Assembly (NCBI GenBank): GCA_900317955.1
Contig: ONIP01000003.1
Location: 1-64,000, forward strand
DNA length: 64,000 nt
Reading direction: 5' to 3'
From: an uncultured Bacteroidales bacterium
Lineage (GTDB): Bacteria; Bacteroidota; Bacteroidia; Bacteroidales; P3
The notes below the pieces were generated by a model. It saw only the letters and a list, made by a program, of their open reading frames with translations. It ran no database searches and was not told the DNA's origin. The position numbers and the translations under genes are program-made. Shown piece after piece: positions 24,901-33,530 of this stretch. Each line of letters opens with the position of its first letter. Position 1 is the first letter of the stretch.

Positions 24901-26100
24901 GGAATGACTCGTACATTGAGTCATACAGGTACAGGCGCAATAACACTCACCGGCCTTGTTCCCTCTACAGACTATGTGGCGGCTGTCAGCGCTATTTGTG
25001 CCGACAGCACATTGACCGCCGAAGTCTCATGCCAGTTCCGCACCATGTGTGTGCCTCTCAACTATGCCGATATGCCCTACATACTCGACTTTGAGAATTA
25101 TCCTGCTGGCACAGCCGAAGAGCCTTGCTGGCGATACTACAATGTGTTGGCCGACGGCTCGACCATCGTGGAACCATCTCTTGTCCACATTGTCGAGAAT
25201 GACGCACTTTTGTCCAGTGCTCAGAGTGGCATCCATGCGCTGGTTGTCGCCTCAGGTTCAAACACTCCGACCTACTGGGTATTGCCCGCAGTAGACTCTT
25301 TGGCCTACCGCGAGCTGGAGTTTGGCTACCGCACAGCTTGGGGGACAAATATCAGTTTCAACTATCGTGTCGACATCGGTGTGATGACCGATCCTCTAGA
25401 CCCAGCTACATTCATCCTTGTTGACAGCATCGTTTCCGTGGCCGACACATATCAGACAGCACACGTCGAGTTCTACACTTATACAGGCAACTGCGGGTAC
25501 ATCGCCATCCGCAATCTCAGCGACGGAGGGCTGACCATCGACGACTTGACGGTGCGTCCCATCGCGCCACCCCCATCACCATCAGGCTTGGAGCTGATAG
25601 CAGTGGACAGCCTCACCGCAACAGTCACGTGGCAACCAGGTGGTGAGGAGGAACTATGGATGGTGGAGCTATCGTGTGTCGACACACAGACGGTAACCCA
25701 ATCAAACACTCAAACAATGACCTTCACCGACCTTGTGCCGCTGACACACTACACTGTGCGGGTGGCTGCCGTAGACAAACACAACCGAATGAGCGAGTGG
25801 AGCCAGCCGTTGGAGTTCACCACGCTCGACACTACCCACACCATTGGTGTACCGTCGGCTGAGGCTGGAAAAGTTGCGATATATCCCAATCCGGCACATG
25901 GCAGTGTGACTATCGAGGCAACGAGCCCCGCAACCATCACTCTCCTCAGCCTCAACGGACGTACAGTCAATACTCAAGCATTTACACAATCAAGCAATCA
26001 AACAATCACCATAGACTTGTCAGCTGTGCCGCAAGGGGCTTATTTCGTCAAAGTAGTATATCGCGGCAAAGTAACAGTTAGAAAGTTAATAGTGAAATAA
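21916..26100 (+). CDS. Large T9SS-secreted modular surface protein
   Basis: 1394 residues. A signal peptide (about 1-21, ending SSAWA) is followed by four or five modules of about 250 residues. Module starts carry a Cys-Pro-Leu-type line at about 288 (CDVIMPYDLPFVEDFE), 538 (CAPMPLPWSESFEE), 788 (CAPMTLPWSEDFD) and 1045 (CVPLNYADMPY). Each module pairs a jelly-roll with a fibronectin III-like part (DYTFRVRTVC, DYTASVRKLC). Residues of about 1322-1394 are a type A T9SS sorting domain (IYPNPAHGSV ... GAYFVKVVY). It should be exported by type IX secretion and anchored at the surface; adhesion or glycan binding is likely but unproven. Confidence 0.85.
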   Translation: MKKKHSLVAAILLLAVSSAWADTLDVCLPWTHAERYVPINTVYADWGFENEFIYPASRVNEMAGGTITQITFYAMSDSLDFPETFQLRMEEVADTATQPLAWVRTSAVRLVWTGSVAIRDSLWTITLDSAFNYMGGNLLLSFRGLGQDNGFMTYDNVFCVCSTGYHSVTCRNANAQHVINSWLVNSPQVLPSATFVYTPGGCRRPMAVTADSVGTHTAVLSWDTVGGAMGYEWKLYADELLVDSGLATASTVTFSSLTTATDYTFRVRTVCDSSATSAYASRTFTTPCDVIMPYDLPFVEDFEDCPTMDNFHGIRCWTFLAYSREDWLRVESSSGNNLFSFWPLDNSTPQLAVLPQMQGITSLNLSFRMHNNNRPGSLQIGVMTDPTDTLTFTPVVVFDTVLTANAWQNVEVSFANYTGTTGHIAFRAGMPSSITLSWIEVDDIVVNVTPTCDQMQGIEVVNVTSSSADIIVHDTDAVGATYVVTLTGGGAIRTATQSGSATISFAGLAPTTDYTASVRKLCADSTAHLPLSVVFRTSCAPMPLPWSESFEECGLNIPECWKAINLQSNSLSIATAVGYGSGNRSLTCYSSHTPELLVVLPEFSIQPDSLLLGLEVSRYTHGSDSATGVEVGILVDTADASSFVPMATCIPSTFWTWQHYNVTFPGYTSGRIALRFLRVSNVSETAHTFVDNITVEALSDSFVDTCAQPTEIRVTDICGDRATLHIVSPMAVPHYMVYADGDSVEVFSSVCTLTGLVNDSLYTIDVSSICADSSRTARTEVQFRTDLCAPMTLPWSEDFDSVSISGSNSVQLTDALPCWMHCGRGTSTVDNEYGTTNNRLKLELGSYNRNNIVVLPDLQGDLSNMEMSFSSIPSYPYSSTDHILQVGYTLTPDDTASFRPLYSFNATDYVVGYNVVPRTETVSFNGAPADSRIALRIPMGDIAFQWYIDDIEVHAMQLCPRPQAVAARRISADTSELCITDTVPGQTYLVTLIGGGMTRTLSHTGTGAITLTGLVPSTDYVAAVSAICADSTLTAEVSCQFRTMCVPLNYADMPYILDFENYPAGTAEEPCWRYYNVLADGSTIVEPSLVHIVENDALLSSAQSGIHALVVASGSNTPTYWVLPAVDSLAYRELEFGYRTAWGTNISFNYRVDIGVMTDPLDPATFILVDSIVSVADTYQTAHVEFYTYTGNCGYIAIRNLSDGGLTIDDLTVRPIAPPPSPSGLELIAVDSLTATVTWQPGGEEELWMVELSCVDTQTVTQSNTQTMTFTDLVPLTHYTVRVAAVDKHNRMSEWSQPLEFTTLDTTHTIGVPSAEAGKVAIYPNPAHGSVTIEATSPATITLLSLNGRTVNTQAFTQSSNQTITIDLSAVPQGAYFVKVVYRGKVTVRKLIVK

Positions 26101-26182
26101 CACCACAGACACTACCGGCAACAAGTGGTGCAGCAGCCTATAATACGTTCCATATAAGACTAGATGAAACAACAGATTGAAG

Positions 26183-26788
26183 ATGAAAAATAATAACAAG
26201 AACTCTATTCTCGACTGGGAGAAGCTGAGGAGCCAGCCGCCGCTCATTCAGGCCATCTCCATCCTGTCGCTGGCGATGCTGGTGGCGATGGTTTTCACGA
26301 CGCGGCAGTACATCGTCACCTTGCCGTGGTTCACGTATGTGGCGCTTGCGGGCGGCATCTGCCTCATGCTCGGAATATTCCTCTATGCCTACAAGGGCCG
26401 GTTCCAGACCGTCGGCAAGTACTTCTTCGGCTTTGTGGTGATTGTGTATGCCGCTCTCATTGTCACCGTCTACGCCGGCAAGACTATCGGCAGCGAGCGC
26501 GAATGGAAAGACCTAGAGGTCGTATCGTACTATATTCATAGCACCGGCGGAATCAGACTAAAGGGGCCATCGTACCTTGTTGTCACCATCGACGACCAAA
26601 GCGTGCATATCTTCAACTACGACCAGTCGCCGGAAACGCTGACCAAACACTACGGATCAGACTTCAACGACTCCGTCACCATCGACCTGACGGCCCGTCA
26701 GATTGTGCCACACTTCTACGTGAAGCCCAAGGCCAAAGTCAAACCGAAAGCCGCCAACGTCGCCACGCCACAGCCGAAGAAAAACTGA
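26183..26788 (+). CDS. Small membrane protein of unknown function (201 aa)
   Basis: Three hydrophobic segments fall at about residues 25-45, 50-70 and 85-105, followed by a soluble domain and a Lys/Pro-rich tail (PKAKVKPKAANV). No family recognised. ATG 26183 is preferred to TTG 26177. The next gene is also a small membrane protein, separated by a hairpin (AGTCTTT/AAAGACT, 26818-26840) and TTAACACATT-type repeats. Confidence 0.6.
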   Translation: MKNNNKNSILDWEKLRSQPPLIQAISILSLAMLVAMVFTTRQYIVTLPWFTYVALAGGICLMLGIFLYAYKGRFQTVGKYFFGFVVIVYAALIVTVYAGKTIGSEREWKDLEVVSYYIHSTGGIRLKGPSYLVVTIDDQSVHIFNYDQSPETLTKHYGSDFNDSVTIDLTARQIVPHFYVKPKAKVKPKAANVATPQPKKN

Positions 26789-26877
26789 TGGATTATATCT
26801 GAATTCGTTAATTCGTGAGTCTTTTGATGCGCCAAAGACTAACACGTTAACACATTCACACATTTACACATTCACAC

Positions 26878-27321
26878 ATGATGTTGAAATTATACAAATA
26901 CTGTTTCTATAGAATCACGCGGTTTTGGGACCATCACGTGCATTACTCCTTGTCCTACGACCCGCTGACACAGAAAGTGGATCCGACCCATCTGATATCC
27001 TCGATGGGCCTCGTATCGCTGCTCCAAATCTCCAACCTCAACACGCTGCTGATTCTGCCCGTCCTTCTGTTCGGCCACCAGCTGTCGGCCAACCTGCTAT
27101 GGATTATCGTGGTGGCAATCGCCGTTTTCAACGTCTTCATCCTTAACAAAGAGAAATTGTACGACGACTGCGAGGCACGGTGGAAAGACGAGCCCCCGAA
27201 GGTGCGAAAGAGGAACCGCTGGCTACTGATAGCCTACTTTGTCGCCAGCGCCGTGCTGATGTTCGTGTCGTCCAAGATAGTGTATCTCCCTCACTCAATG
27301 ACATTGCCCTACTGGGGATAA
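26878..27321 (+). CDS. Small membrane protein of unknown function (147 aa)
   Basis: Three predicted membrane segments lie at about 42-62, 66-86 and 116-138, with a charged loop DEPPKVRKRNRW between the second and third. No family recognised. The ATG directly follows a CACATTCACACATG repeat tract, so the start codon is formed by the end of a repeat. It is part of a run of small membrane and lipoprotein genes on the plus strand. Confidence 0.6.
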   Translation: MMLKLYKYCFYRITRFWDHHVHYSLSYDPLTQKVDPTHLISSMGLVSLLQISNLNTLLILPVLLFGHQLSANLLWIIVVAIAVFNVFILNKEKLYDDCEARWKDEPPKVRKRNRWLLIAYFVASAVLMFVSSKIVYLPHSMTLPYWG

Positions 27322-27453
27322 TTGACCAATCGTATAACCAGAGGGACCTCCATGAACATCTCAGTCATTTGCAGATCGATGCTGCTGTGCAACAAGGAAA
27401 TCGTCGGGATACCCTGCAACCCAACGAAGTATAACCCTTTAAACATATAGAAT

Positions 27454-28293
27454 ATGAAGAAAGCAATCATTATCCTCGCAGTGCTGTGCGGTATCAGGCT
27501 GATGACCGCCTGCAATAGTGGGGCACAACATCTCGCTGCAATCGATTTTGCCAATGTCCAAGAGTACATTGCAGCCGATGACGAGAATTTCAAGGTGGAT
27601 TCAATCAACGGCTATTCCACCTTCTCGGCCGACAACTGCATCGTCATTGTCCCCGAGGAAATCACCAAGAAAGAGTATGAACGTTTGCTCACCGACAAGT
27701 ATACCTTGCACCCCGTCGCCATCGACACCAATTCTGCCCTCTATGCCGAGTTGGACAGCCTCTCCCGCCCCAATGCGAGGCATCTCTACTTGATGAGGGG
27801 TTATACTCCTTACGATGAAATGTTACAGGAAATACGAGAAGATGATGAAATCAGAGCGGATTCTATCTTTTACTTCCCCGAAACAAAGCAATATGAGTTT
27901 ATGATGTGGGTCCCTCTGACAACATTGTCGTTTATGATGACCGAAGACGGAATCATCGACTCCACTTTCATGCAATCCGAAACATCCACCTATGGGACAA
28001 ACCGCATATTCGTCGGACAGGAGGGACACGACTGTGATTTCACCGGCTCACTATGGTTCTACCGCTACGATGAGCAGAACCACCACATGGTTCCCCTCTG
28101 CCACTATTTAGACTACCGCTGGAATGAAGAATGCTACGGCTTCAACCTCTGCTGGATAAGCGACAACGAACTGCTGGTCGCAGCGTGCTCCGACGGCAAC
28201 AGCCAATGGGGATACGCAGGCGGCTACAAACCCACAACCCTTGCCCCACACGGCACACCCGTATATTACAAACTGACAATCACCATTCAATAA
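27454..28293 (+). CDS. Predicted lipoprotein (279 aa)
   Basis: The signal peptide ends in a lipobox (LMTAC, Cys at about residue 20), so the protein should be lipid-anchored. The mature part has many acidic residues and several Trp/Tyr-rich strands (GSLWFYRYDEQNH, YKPTTLAPHG). No known domain is recognised. It is followed after 12 bases by the YcxB-like gene, which suggests one transcript. Confidence 0.65.
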   Translation: MKKAIIILAVLCGIRLMTACNSGAQHLAAIDFANVQEYIAADDENFKVDSINGYSTFSADNCIVIVPEEITKKEYERLLTDKYTLHPVAIDTNSALYAELDSLSRPNARHLYLMRGYTPYDEMLQEIREDDEIRADSIFYFPETKQYEFMMWVPLTTLSFMMTEDGIIDSTFMQSETSTYGTNRIFVGQEGHDCDFTGSLWFYRYDEQNHHMVPLCHYLDYRWNEECYGFNLCWISDNELLVAACSDGNSQWGYAGGYKPTTLAPHGTPVYYKLTITIQ

Positions 28294-28305
28294 ACAATAC
28301 ATCTT

Positions 28306-28800
28306 ATGGAACCCCTATACAGTGTAAAGACAACTCTCACCGAAGAGGAATTTGTGCGGTTCAACCGCTTTGTCGCTCACAGCAACAAAAAGAACATGGC
28401 CATCATCATTGTGTGCGGCTTGCTTATACTGGCATATGCCATCAACGACTTTGTGACAGGCAGCAATGTACCCAGAGCCGTGGGCTTTTTGGTGGGAATG
28501 CTCGTCTGCGTATGGCTATTCACATTCGGTGTTGGCCGCACGGCCAAGAAATACTACCGTCAATACGTCGCGAAAGAAGGCTCTGAGCAGACTATCCTTT
28601 TCTTCGACGACCACTACGAGCAATCGACTTCCAACGCCAATGCCAATATCGCCTACAAACAGCTAACAGCCATCCATTTCACCAAGACCGACATCTACCT
28701 GATGCGCTCGCCAAGGGTCGGTGTCGTCCTTCCCCTCGCCTCTTGCCCACAAGGCTTGCCCGAATTCCTGCAAGACATCAAAAAACAAAACAACCTGTAA
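28306..28800 (+). CDS. YcxB-like membrane protein
   Basis: 164 residues with two membrane helices (about 33-52 and 61-82), then a soluble PH-like C-terminal domain: ILFFDDHYEQSTSNANANIAY, a typical YcxB-type line, then IHFTKTDIYLM. YcxB-like proteins have no settled function. It is linked closely to the lipoprotein upstream and the membrane protein downstream (5-base gap). Confidence 0.65.
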   Translation: MEPLYSVKTTLTEEEFVRFNRFVAHSNKKNMAIIIVCGLLILAYAINDFVTGSNVPRAVGFLVGMLVCVWLFTFGVGRTAKKYYRQYVAKEGSEQTILFFDDHYEQSTSNANANIAYKQLTAIHFTKTDIYLMRSPRVGVVLPLASCPQGLPEFLQDIKKQNNL

Positions 28801-28805
28801 TCTAC

Positions 28806-29312
28806 ATGGAAATACTGTCCATCAACAAAGGACATCGTGACCCAGACCACGATAACTTCTCAGACTATCTCCACAGCTTTGGAGGATTCGCCATTAGCCT
28901 GTTTATACTAGTCATGTCCTGCCGCACATGGCTCATCTCCACCCCACCAGCCCAATTGTTTGCATTAGCACTTCTCACCCCTGCTTTATTCTCCCTGTTT
29001 ATCGGTCTTATCTACTTAGACAACTATCTGCGGTGGAACCATGCCACTGAAACCATCTCGGTGCAACACGAAACACTCGTCATCGAGTGCCACGGCTGTA
29101 TCTTCCCGCGCAGAAAAGAGATTCCGTTGTCCACCATCAAGTGTGTGGAGCCAGATAATGGCCATGTCTTGTGGCTATGGAGTAGTCTGCCCGACACCCT
29201 GTGTGTCGTCTATTCCAACTCCCACGGCTACCGCTTCGGCATCTGTATGACCGATACCAACCGCGATGCCTTGTCAAAGAAGATAACCGACTTGACCAAA
29301 CAATACCTATAA
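28806..29312 (+). CDS. Membrane protein with PH-like C-terminal part
   Basis: 168 residues from ATG 28806; the longer frame from 28743 overlaps the previous gene and is unlikely. Two hydrophobic segments (about 26-45 and 52-73) precede a beta-rich C-terminal domain (ETISVQHETLVIEC ... KEIPLSTIKCVE). The layout resembles the previous gene, so the two may be distant relatives. Function unknown. Confidence 0.6.
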   Translation: MEILSINKGHRDPDHDNFSDYLHSFGGFAISLFILVMSCRTWLISTPPAQLFALALLTPALFSLFIGLIYLDNYLRWNHATETISVQHETLVIECHGCIFPRRKEIPLSTIKCVEPDNGHVLWLWSSLPDTLCVVYSNSHGYRFGICMTDTNRDALSKKITDLTKQYL

Positions 29313-29315
29313 GCG

Positions 29316-29879
29316 ATGACAACACACGCCACCTATAAAAACAATGCCTGGATTGCTATTGCCATACTGCTACTTATCTCCATCGCCACCGCTGCAATAA
29401 CGGCTCTACTCGTCATCTATTTTACAGCAATAAAGACGTTTATCCCAATTTTGGTGGCATCTGTCTGCCTGCTCGGCATCATCTTCTGCTATTTGCCTGT
29501 CCGCAAGCATCCCACCAAACGAAAGCGACGTGAGATGATTGTTCTGGTATCAAACTATCTGGTAATCGTTCTCTCCTCAATCCTATATTCTATAGGTTTT
29601 TTCTGGACGGTGGCAGTGTTCTTTTTCCTATTCGTTATAGTCACGCTCAACTACCATCTGGCACATAATATCCCATCCCTGCTTTTCCTTAGCGCGAACA
29701 CAATCTTCTCCATGTCAATGTCCGCCACCTTCAACGGCCTGATGTACGCCCGCAACATCAGTGCCGACTGGGGCACACTCTACCTTACCCTCCTCGGCGG
29801 AATAACCTTTGCCGCCCTCGGTTTCCTTATCTCAACGATAGCCTTGTTCTCAACGAAAAACAAACAACAACACATATAG
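29316..29879 (+). CDS. Polytopic membrane protein (187 aa)
   Basis: Five or six hydrophobic helices with short loops, no recognised family and no catalytic motif. It starts 3 bases after the previous stop, so it closes the same operon (27454-29879). A sixth-helix segment (LYLTLLGGITFAALGFLI) is followed by a short basic tail. Confidence 0.6.
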   Translation: MTTHATYKNNAWIAIAILLLISIATAAITALLVIYFTAIKTFIPILVASVCLLGIIFCYLPVRKHPTKRKRREMIVLVSNYLVIVLSSILYSIGFFWTVAVFFFLFVIVTLNYHLAHNIPSLLFLSANTIFSMSMSATFNGLMYARNISADWGTLYLTLLGGITFAALGFLISTIALFSTKNKQQHI

Positions 29880-29959
29880 CTGAACAAGGGGAAAACAACC
29901 TTCTACGAATCCCTGAGAAAGCAATCTACCCCAACGGATTCTGCCACAACAACTTTTTT

Positions 29960-29990
29960 CTTGCCAGTCGGAAAATTTTTCGTATTATTG
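29960..29990 (+). promoter_or_regulatory. Toxin-antitoxin promoter
   Basis: CTTG (29960-29963), 19 bases, TATTATTG (29983-29990). Each box has one mismatch, but the spacing is exact. Confidence 0.55.
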
Positions 29991-30048
29991 CATCACCAAA
30001 CAAAAAGAACTTAAGAATACTATATCAGTAGAAAGAAGACAGAATGAC

Positions 30049-30276
30049 TTGATAAGGAGCATCCTTGGTATCAAGGACATTGACACCTTGAAAAGCCTAC
30101 AAGCATCTGTGAGTCGGGCAAAAAAGAAGGCAGCCGCAAAATGTGAAGACGACACCTGCATGACAAAGGAAGAATTCTTTGCCATGATTGACCAGCGCAT
30201 GGAAGCAAACGAAAAAGGTAACTACATCACATTCTCGTCGCCCGAAGAGATGCACCGCTATTTTGAAAATCTTTGA
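30049..30276 (+). CDS. Antitoxin of a YoeB-type pair
   Basis: About 75 residues, with a Lys/Ala-rich helix (SRAKKKAAAKCEDDT) and a C-terminal part (KGNYITFSSPEEMHRYFENL) typical of small Bacteroidales antitoxins. The frame has no ATG at its 5' end: TTG at 30049 is the first usual start, yet the frame is open back to about 30001, so the start is uncertain. It lies 2 bases before the toxin gene, the usual order for such pairs. Confidence 0.6.
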   Translation: MIRSILGIKDIDTLKSLQASVSRAKKKAAAKCEDDTCMTKEEFFAMIDQRMEANEKGNYITFSSPEEMHRYFENL

Positions 30277-30278
30277 CA

Positions 30279-30550
30279 ATGTATCAAGTTAGGTTAGAAG
30301 AAGTGCTGAGAAAGACTTGCAGAAACTAGCGAAAAGCGAGCCTCTCTCCTTCAAGAAAGCATTGGCATTGATGGACGAATTATACATACACCCAAAAACA
30401 GGCACAGGCCATCCCGAGCAGTTAAAAGGCGGCCACAACAATCAATGGTCAAGACGTATCAACCAAAAACACCGCCTGATATATGAGATTCGTGACACTG
30501 AAGTCATCGTAATCATCATCTCCGCCTATGGGCATTACAGCGACAAATAG
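30279..30550 (+). pseudogene. YoeB/Txe-type toxin gene with a frameshift
   Basis: ATG 30279 opens MYQVRLEEV, the expected beginning of a YoeB-like mRNA interferase. The rest (AEKDLQKLAKSEP ... HPEQLKGGHNNQWSRRINQKHRLIYEI) continues in the -1 frame from base 30305. One base seems lost at about 30303-30305, so normal translation ends after 16 codons at TAG. The downstream part keeps family motifs, including the QWSRRIN and HRLIYEI lines and the C-terminal tyrosine. No slippery heptamer is present at the junction, so programmed frameshifting is unlikely. Confidence 0.8.
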
Positions 30551-30610
30551 CCCACACCTAATCCCCTGTCATACAATTGCAACCACCTAACTTCCATCTC
30601 ATACAACCCA

Positions 30611-31366
30611 CTACTGCACATCCTGATGCCTCACCCCATAGCCGAACAATGCGAAGTCGCCTTTCAGCGGGTCGTCGGGGAAGATTTCGGACATTTTCTG
30701 TGTGAGGCGGCGTGCCGCCGACATGGTGGCAGAGCCACATTTGAGCAGACCTACCCTTTGCGATTCGGAGAGTACGTGTGTGTCTAACGGCATAATGAGT
30801 GTACGGCGGTCGATAAAGTCTGCCCACAAGCCCAAATCCACAGGCGAGTTGCTGCGCACCATCCACCGCAGGAACATACAGACGCGTTTGCAAGCCGACT
30901 GCGCGTCCTGCGGCACTATTCCACATACACCCTTTGCTGCAAAGTAACGGCAGATAGTCTCCACCGCTGCGAGGCCTTCGGTAGCGTGGTGCTGCACATA
31001 CGCCCCCAGCGTACCATAGTCGTGCAGCAGTTGGCGGTAGGCTTGAAGAAAATGGTGCATCTGCCCAACGGTAAAGAGCCTGTAATAACAATTGGGGTCA
31101 TCCTCGGGCAAATCTTCAGCAAAACCACCGGTTCGCACCCATTTGTCCACATTCCCTCCCGCGCGATCAAGGAGCCAATGTATCTTGGGCATAAACTGTT
31201 TTCGGCTACCGTAACTTAGGCACGAGGCAACAAAAGCCATGGCTTCCTGATTCTCGACACCGACAACTTGGTGCATAAACCATGACGGGTCTCCGTCAAG
31301 AAAGGAAGCCGACTCATACATCGCGGCATAACGCCGCAACATTTGTTGTGTGGCTTTATCAATCAT
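30611..31366 (-). CDS. DUF2400 / TIGR02757 family protein
   Basis: 251 residues matching this family of unknown function: DGDPSWFMHQVVG near the N terminus, then SYGSRKQFMPKI, and LDTHVLSESQRVGLL near the C terminus. Relatives are widespread in Bacteroidota. It overlaps the end of the radical SAM gene by 8 bases, so it is the last gene of the glutathione peroxidase-MarR-radical SAM operon. Confidence 0.8.
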   Translation of the reverse strand: MIDKATQQMLRRYAAMYESASFLDGDPSWFMHQVVGVENQEAMAFVASCLSYGSRKQFMPKIHWLLDRAGGNVDKWVRTGGFAEDLPEDDPNCYYRLFTVGQMHHFLQAYRQLLHDYGTLGAYVQHHATEGLAAVETICRYFAAKGVCGIVPQDAQSACKRVCMFLRWMVRSNSPVDLGLWADFIDRRTLIMPLDTHVLSESQRVGLLKCGSATMSAARRLTQKMSEIFPDDPLKGDFALFGYGVRHQDVQ

Positions 31367-32459
31367 GTTTTTGCAACATGGCCTCTACCTCGTCTTTGTG
31401 TTCGAAGAGCGTGCAGCCACCCGTGTGTTCCCACCCGAGGGCACGAGCATCGCGTATGCGACGGAAAAGAGGCGACTGAAGGGCTGCCTTGAGACCTATC
31501 TGGGTGACGTTGCTGTCGGAATAGGGAGAGAAGGGACACGGCTCGGCGGAACCATCGGGACCTATGTGAAAGAATCCACGGCCTGCCGCCAAACACCCGC
31601 CAAGGGCTTTCTCGTCGCCAGGGAAAGAGAATAGCACAAGGTCGCGGGCTGAGTTCTCACGCAACGAATCAAGAATCTGTTCCATGTGGGCAACATGTTC
31701 GTCACGGAAAGCAAGATGCTCTGTGCTCTCGTCTATGGGCACGTATTCTACAAAAAATATCATTTTGCAGCCTAAATCATGAAGTTGTTTGATATAAGAT
31801 TCTGCTGTAACAGCCTGATAGTTCTCAGTGGTCACAGTGATACTGACACCATAGAAAAGTTTGGCTTCCTTGAGGTCGGCCATCGAGCGCAAAGCTCGCT
31901 CATAAACTCCTCGGCCACGACGGTTGTCGGTGGCGGCAGCATCGCCCTCAAGGCTGATAACCGGCACCATATTGAGGTGGTCACGGAAAAACTGTAAATA
32001 GGTCGGCCCTATCATTGTACCGTTAGTAAAGATGGGGAAAATCATCTCTTTTACTTCGGCAATCTGCTCAAGAAGGTCGCGACGGGTCAGAGGTTCACCC
32101 CCTGCAAGAAGAGCAAAGTTGATGCCAAGTTCGGCAGCCTGCTCAAAAATGGCACGCCACTGCTCAGGGGTAAGGGTGTTCTTGGCAGGAGTTTCCGGGT
32201 CGGCAGCAATGCCGTTCTGGCGTGCATAGCACCCCTTGCAGTGCAGATTGCAGGTGGTGGCAATGCTCGCAATCAGAAACGGTGGCACTTCTATATTCTC
32301 TTCGGCTAACAAGGCGGCACGGCGACGCTCGGTCTGGGCAAAACGTTGTTGTAAGCGCATCACAAAGGCAGCCTCACGTGGATTGCTGAGTACGTTAAGG
32401 TATATCTTTCCCATGATGGCACGAATACGCTCGGCCATATATTCACTAAGGTCAATCAT
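31359..32459 (-). CDS. Radical SAM protein
   Basis: 366 residues with the iron-sulphur cluster motif C70-x3-C74-x2-C77 (TTCNLHCKGCYA) and a typical TIM-barrel line GGEPLTRRDLLEQI. A C-terminal GSAEPCPFSPYSD region and further Cys suggest a SPASM-like or auxiliary cluster. The substrate is unknown. It lies between an OhrR-like regulator (18 bases upstream) and DUF2400 (overlap), so it may be induced by oxidants. Confidence 0.82.
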   Translation of the reverse strand: MIDLSEYMAERIRAIMGKIYLNVLSNPREAAFVMRLQQRFAQTERRRAALLAEENIEVPPFLIASIATTCNLHCKGCYARQNGIAADPETPAKNTLTPEQWRAIFEQAAELGINFALLAGGEPLTRRDLLEQIAEVKEMIFPIFTNGTMIGPTYLQFFRDHLNMVPVISLEGDAAATDNRRGRGVYERALRSMADLKEAKLFYGVSITVTTENYQAVTAESYIKQLHDLGCKMIFFVEYVPIDESTEHLAFRDEHVAHMEQILDSLRENSARDLVLFSFPGDEKALGGCLAAGRGFFHIGPDGSAEPCPFSPYSDSNVTQIGLKAALQSPLFRRIRDARALGWEHTGGCTLFEHKDEVEAMLQKHD

Positions 32460-32477
32460 AAATCGTCGGGATTTAGG

Positions 32478-32915
32478 TTATTTCTTCAAAGTTTCTATCA
32501 TGTCGTCGAGCGTTTTGGCCATGACTAACATGTCGTCAACCGTGGGCTTGTTGCCAACCCACATTTTCGACATGCAGGAGGGTATTTCCTTAGCCTGCTC
32601 CTGCATGTCGCTTCCCTTCTTGGTGAGGCTCACTACGCGTTGGCGCGAATCAACGGTGCCGCGGGTGCGCACTATCAAGCCGTCGCGTTCCATACGCTGA
32701 AGGAGTGGGGTTACTGTATTCGTCTCGAGCTCCAGACGTGAGGCAATCTCGCTTACTGGCAGTTTGTCATGTTCCCAAAGCACCATCAGTACAAGGTACT
32801 GGGGATAGGTAATGCCCAGAGGCTCGAAATAGGGTCGGTAGGCCTGCGTGATAAGTCGCGAGGCCGTGTAAAGGCGGAAACAGAGTTGTTTCTCAAGTTT
32901 CAGCTGTTCGTACAT
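32478..32915 (-). CDS. MarR-family regulator, OhrR-like
   Basis: 145 residues with the MarR winged helix (LPVSEIASRLELETNTVTPLLQRMERDGLI, wing RTRGTVDSRQRVV). A cysteine at position 12 in QLCFRLY corresponds to the sensing cysteine of OhrR proteins. OhrR-type repressors leave DNA when this cysteine is oxidised by peroxide. The gene follows glutathione peroxidase by 2 bases, which fits control of peroxide defence, including its own operon. Confidence 0.85.
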   Translation of the reverse strand: MYEQLKLEKQLCFRLYTASRLITQAYRPYFEPLGITYPQYLVLMVLWEHDKLPVSEIASRLELETNTVTPLLQRMERDGLIVRTRGTVDSRQRVVSLTKKGSDMQEQAKEIPSCMSKMWVGNKPTVDDMLVMAKTLDDMIETLKK

Positions 32916-32917
32916 AA

Positions 32918-33460
32918 TTAAAGCATTGCTTCAATAGCGGACTCTATGTCTTTAGGCTCGGTAGTGGGAGCAAAACGCTCTATCTTGGTACCGTCACGCG
33001 AAATGAGGAATTTGGTGAAATTCCACTTGATGTCACTGTCTTTTTCCACAGACTTGCTAATCTTGTTGAACATAGCAGCAGCGGCTTTGGCTTTGAGCCC
33101 CTTATGCTCTTCAGTGGGAGCCTGCTCTTTCAGGTAGTTGAAAATAGGGTGGGCATCTTTGCCGTTGACATCTATCTTCTGCATAATCTGGAAGGTCACG
33201 CCGTAATTGATGCGGCAGAACTCGGTGATTTCACTGTCGGTGCCCGGGTCTTGGTTGGCAAACTGGTTGCAGGGGAAACCAAGCATAACCAGTCCACGGT
33301 CGGCGTACTTCTCGTTCAACTTCTCCAGTCCGTCGAATTGGGGCGTGAATCCGCACTTGCTTGCGGTGTTAATTATCATTAAAACTTTGCCTTTAAAGTC
33401 AGCGAAGTCAATCTCTTTGCCATTACTGTCGATGGCTTTGAAGTCATATATTGTTGCCAT
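32918..33460 (-). CDS. Glutathione peroxidase-family thiol peroxidase
   Basis: 180 residues with a thioredoxin-like fold. The peroxidatic cysteine is C36 in [11 protein letters not shown], followed by the family lines GFPCNQF and WNFTKFLI. In bacteria these enzymes usually use thioredoxin rather than glutathione to reduce peroxides. It is the first gene of a four-gene minus-strand operon with the OhrR-like regulator, a radical SAM protein and DUF2400. The 70-base upstream gap contains a TTAACCCATTAA-like sequence but no clear promoter. Confidence 0.9.
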   Translation of the reverse strand: MATIYDFKAIDSNGKEIDFADFKGKVLMIINTASKCGFTPQFDGLEKLNEKYADRGLVMLGFPCNQFANQDPGTDSEITEFCRINYGVTFQIMQKIDVNGKDAHPIFNYLKEQAPTEEHKGLKAKAAAAMFNKISKSVEKDSDIKWNFTKFLISRDGTKIERFAPTTEPKDIESAIEAML

Positions 33461-33530
33461 AGGATTTATTGTATTAATGGGTTAATGTGCAAATAATTAA
33501 GTTAATATCCAATAATCTGGAACCTTGTGT

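Noticed and set aside
30300..30310. Programmed -1 frameshift in the toxin gene
   Set aside because: No X-XXY-YYZ slippery heptamer and no clear stimulatory structure at the junction.
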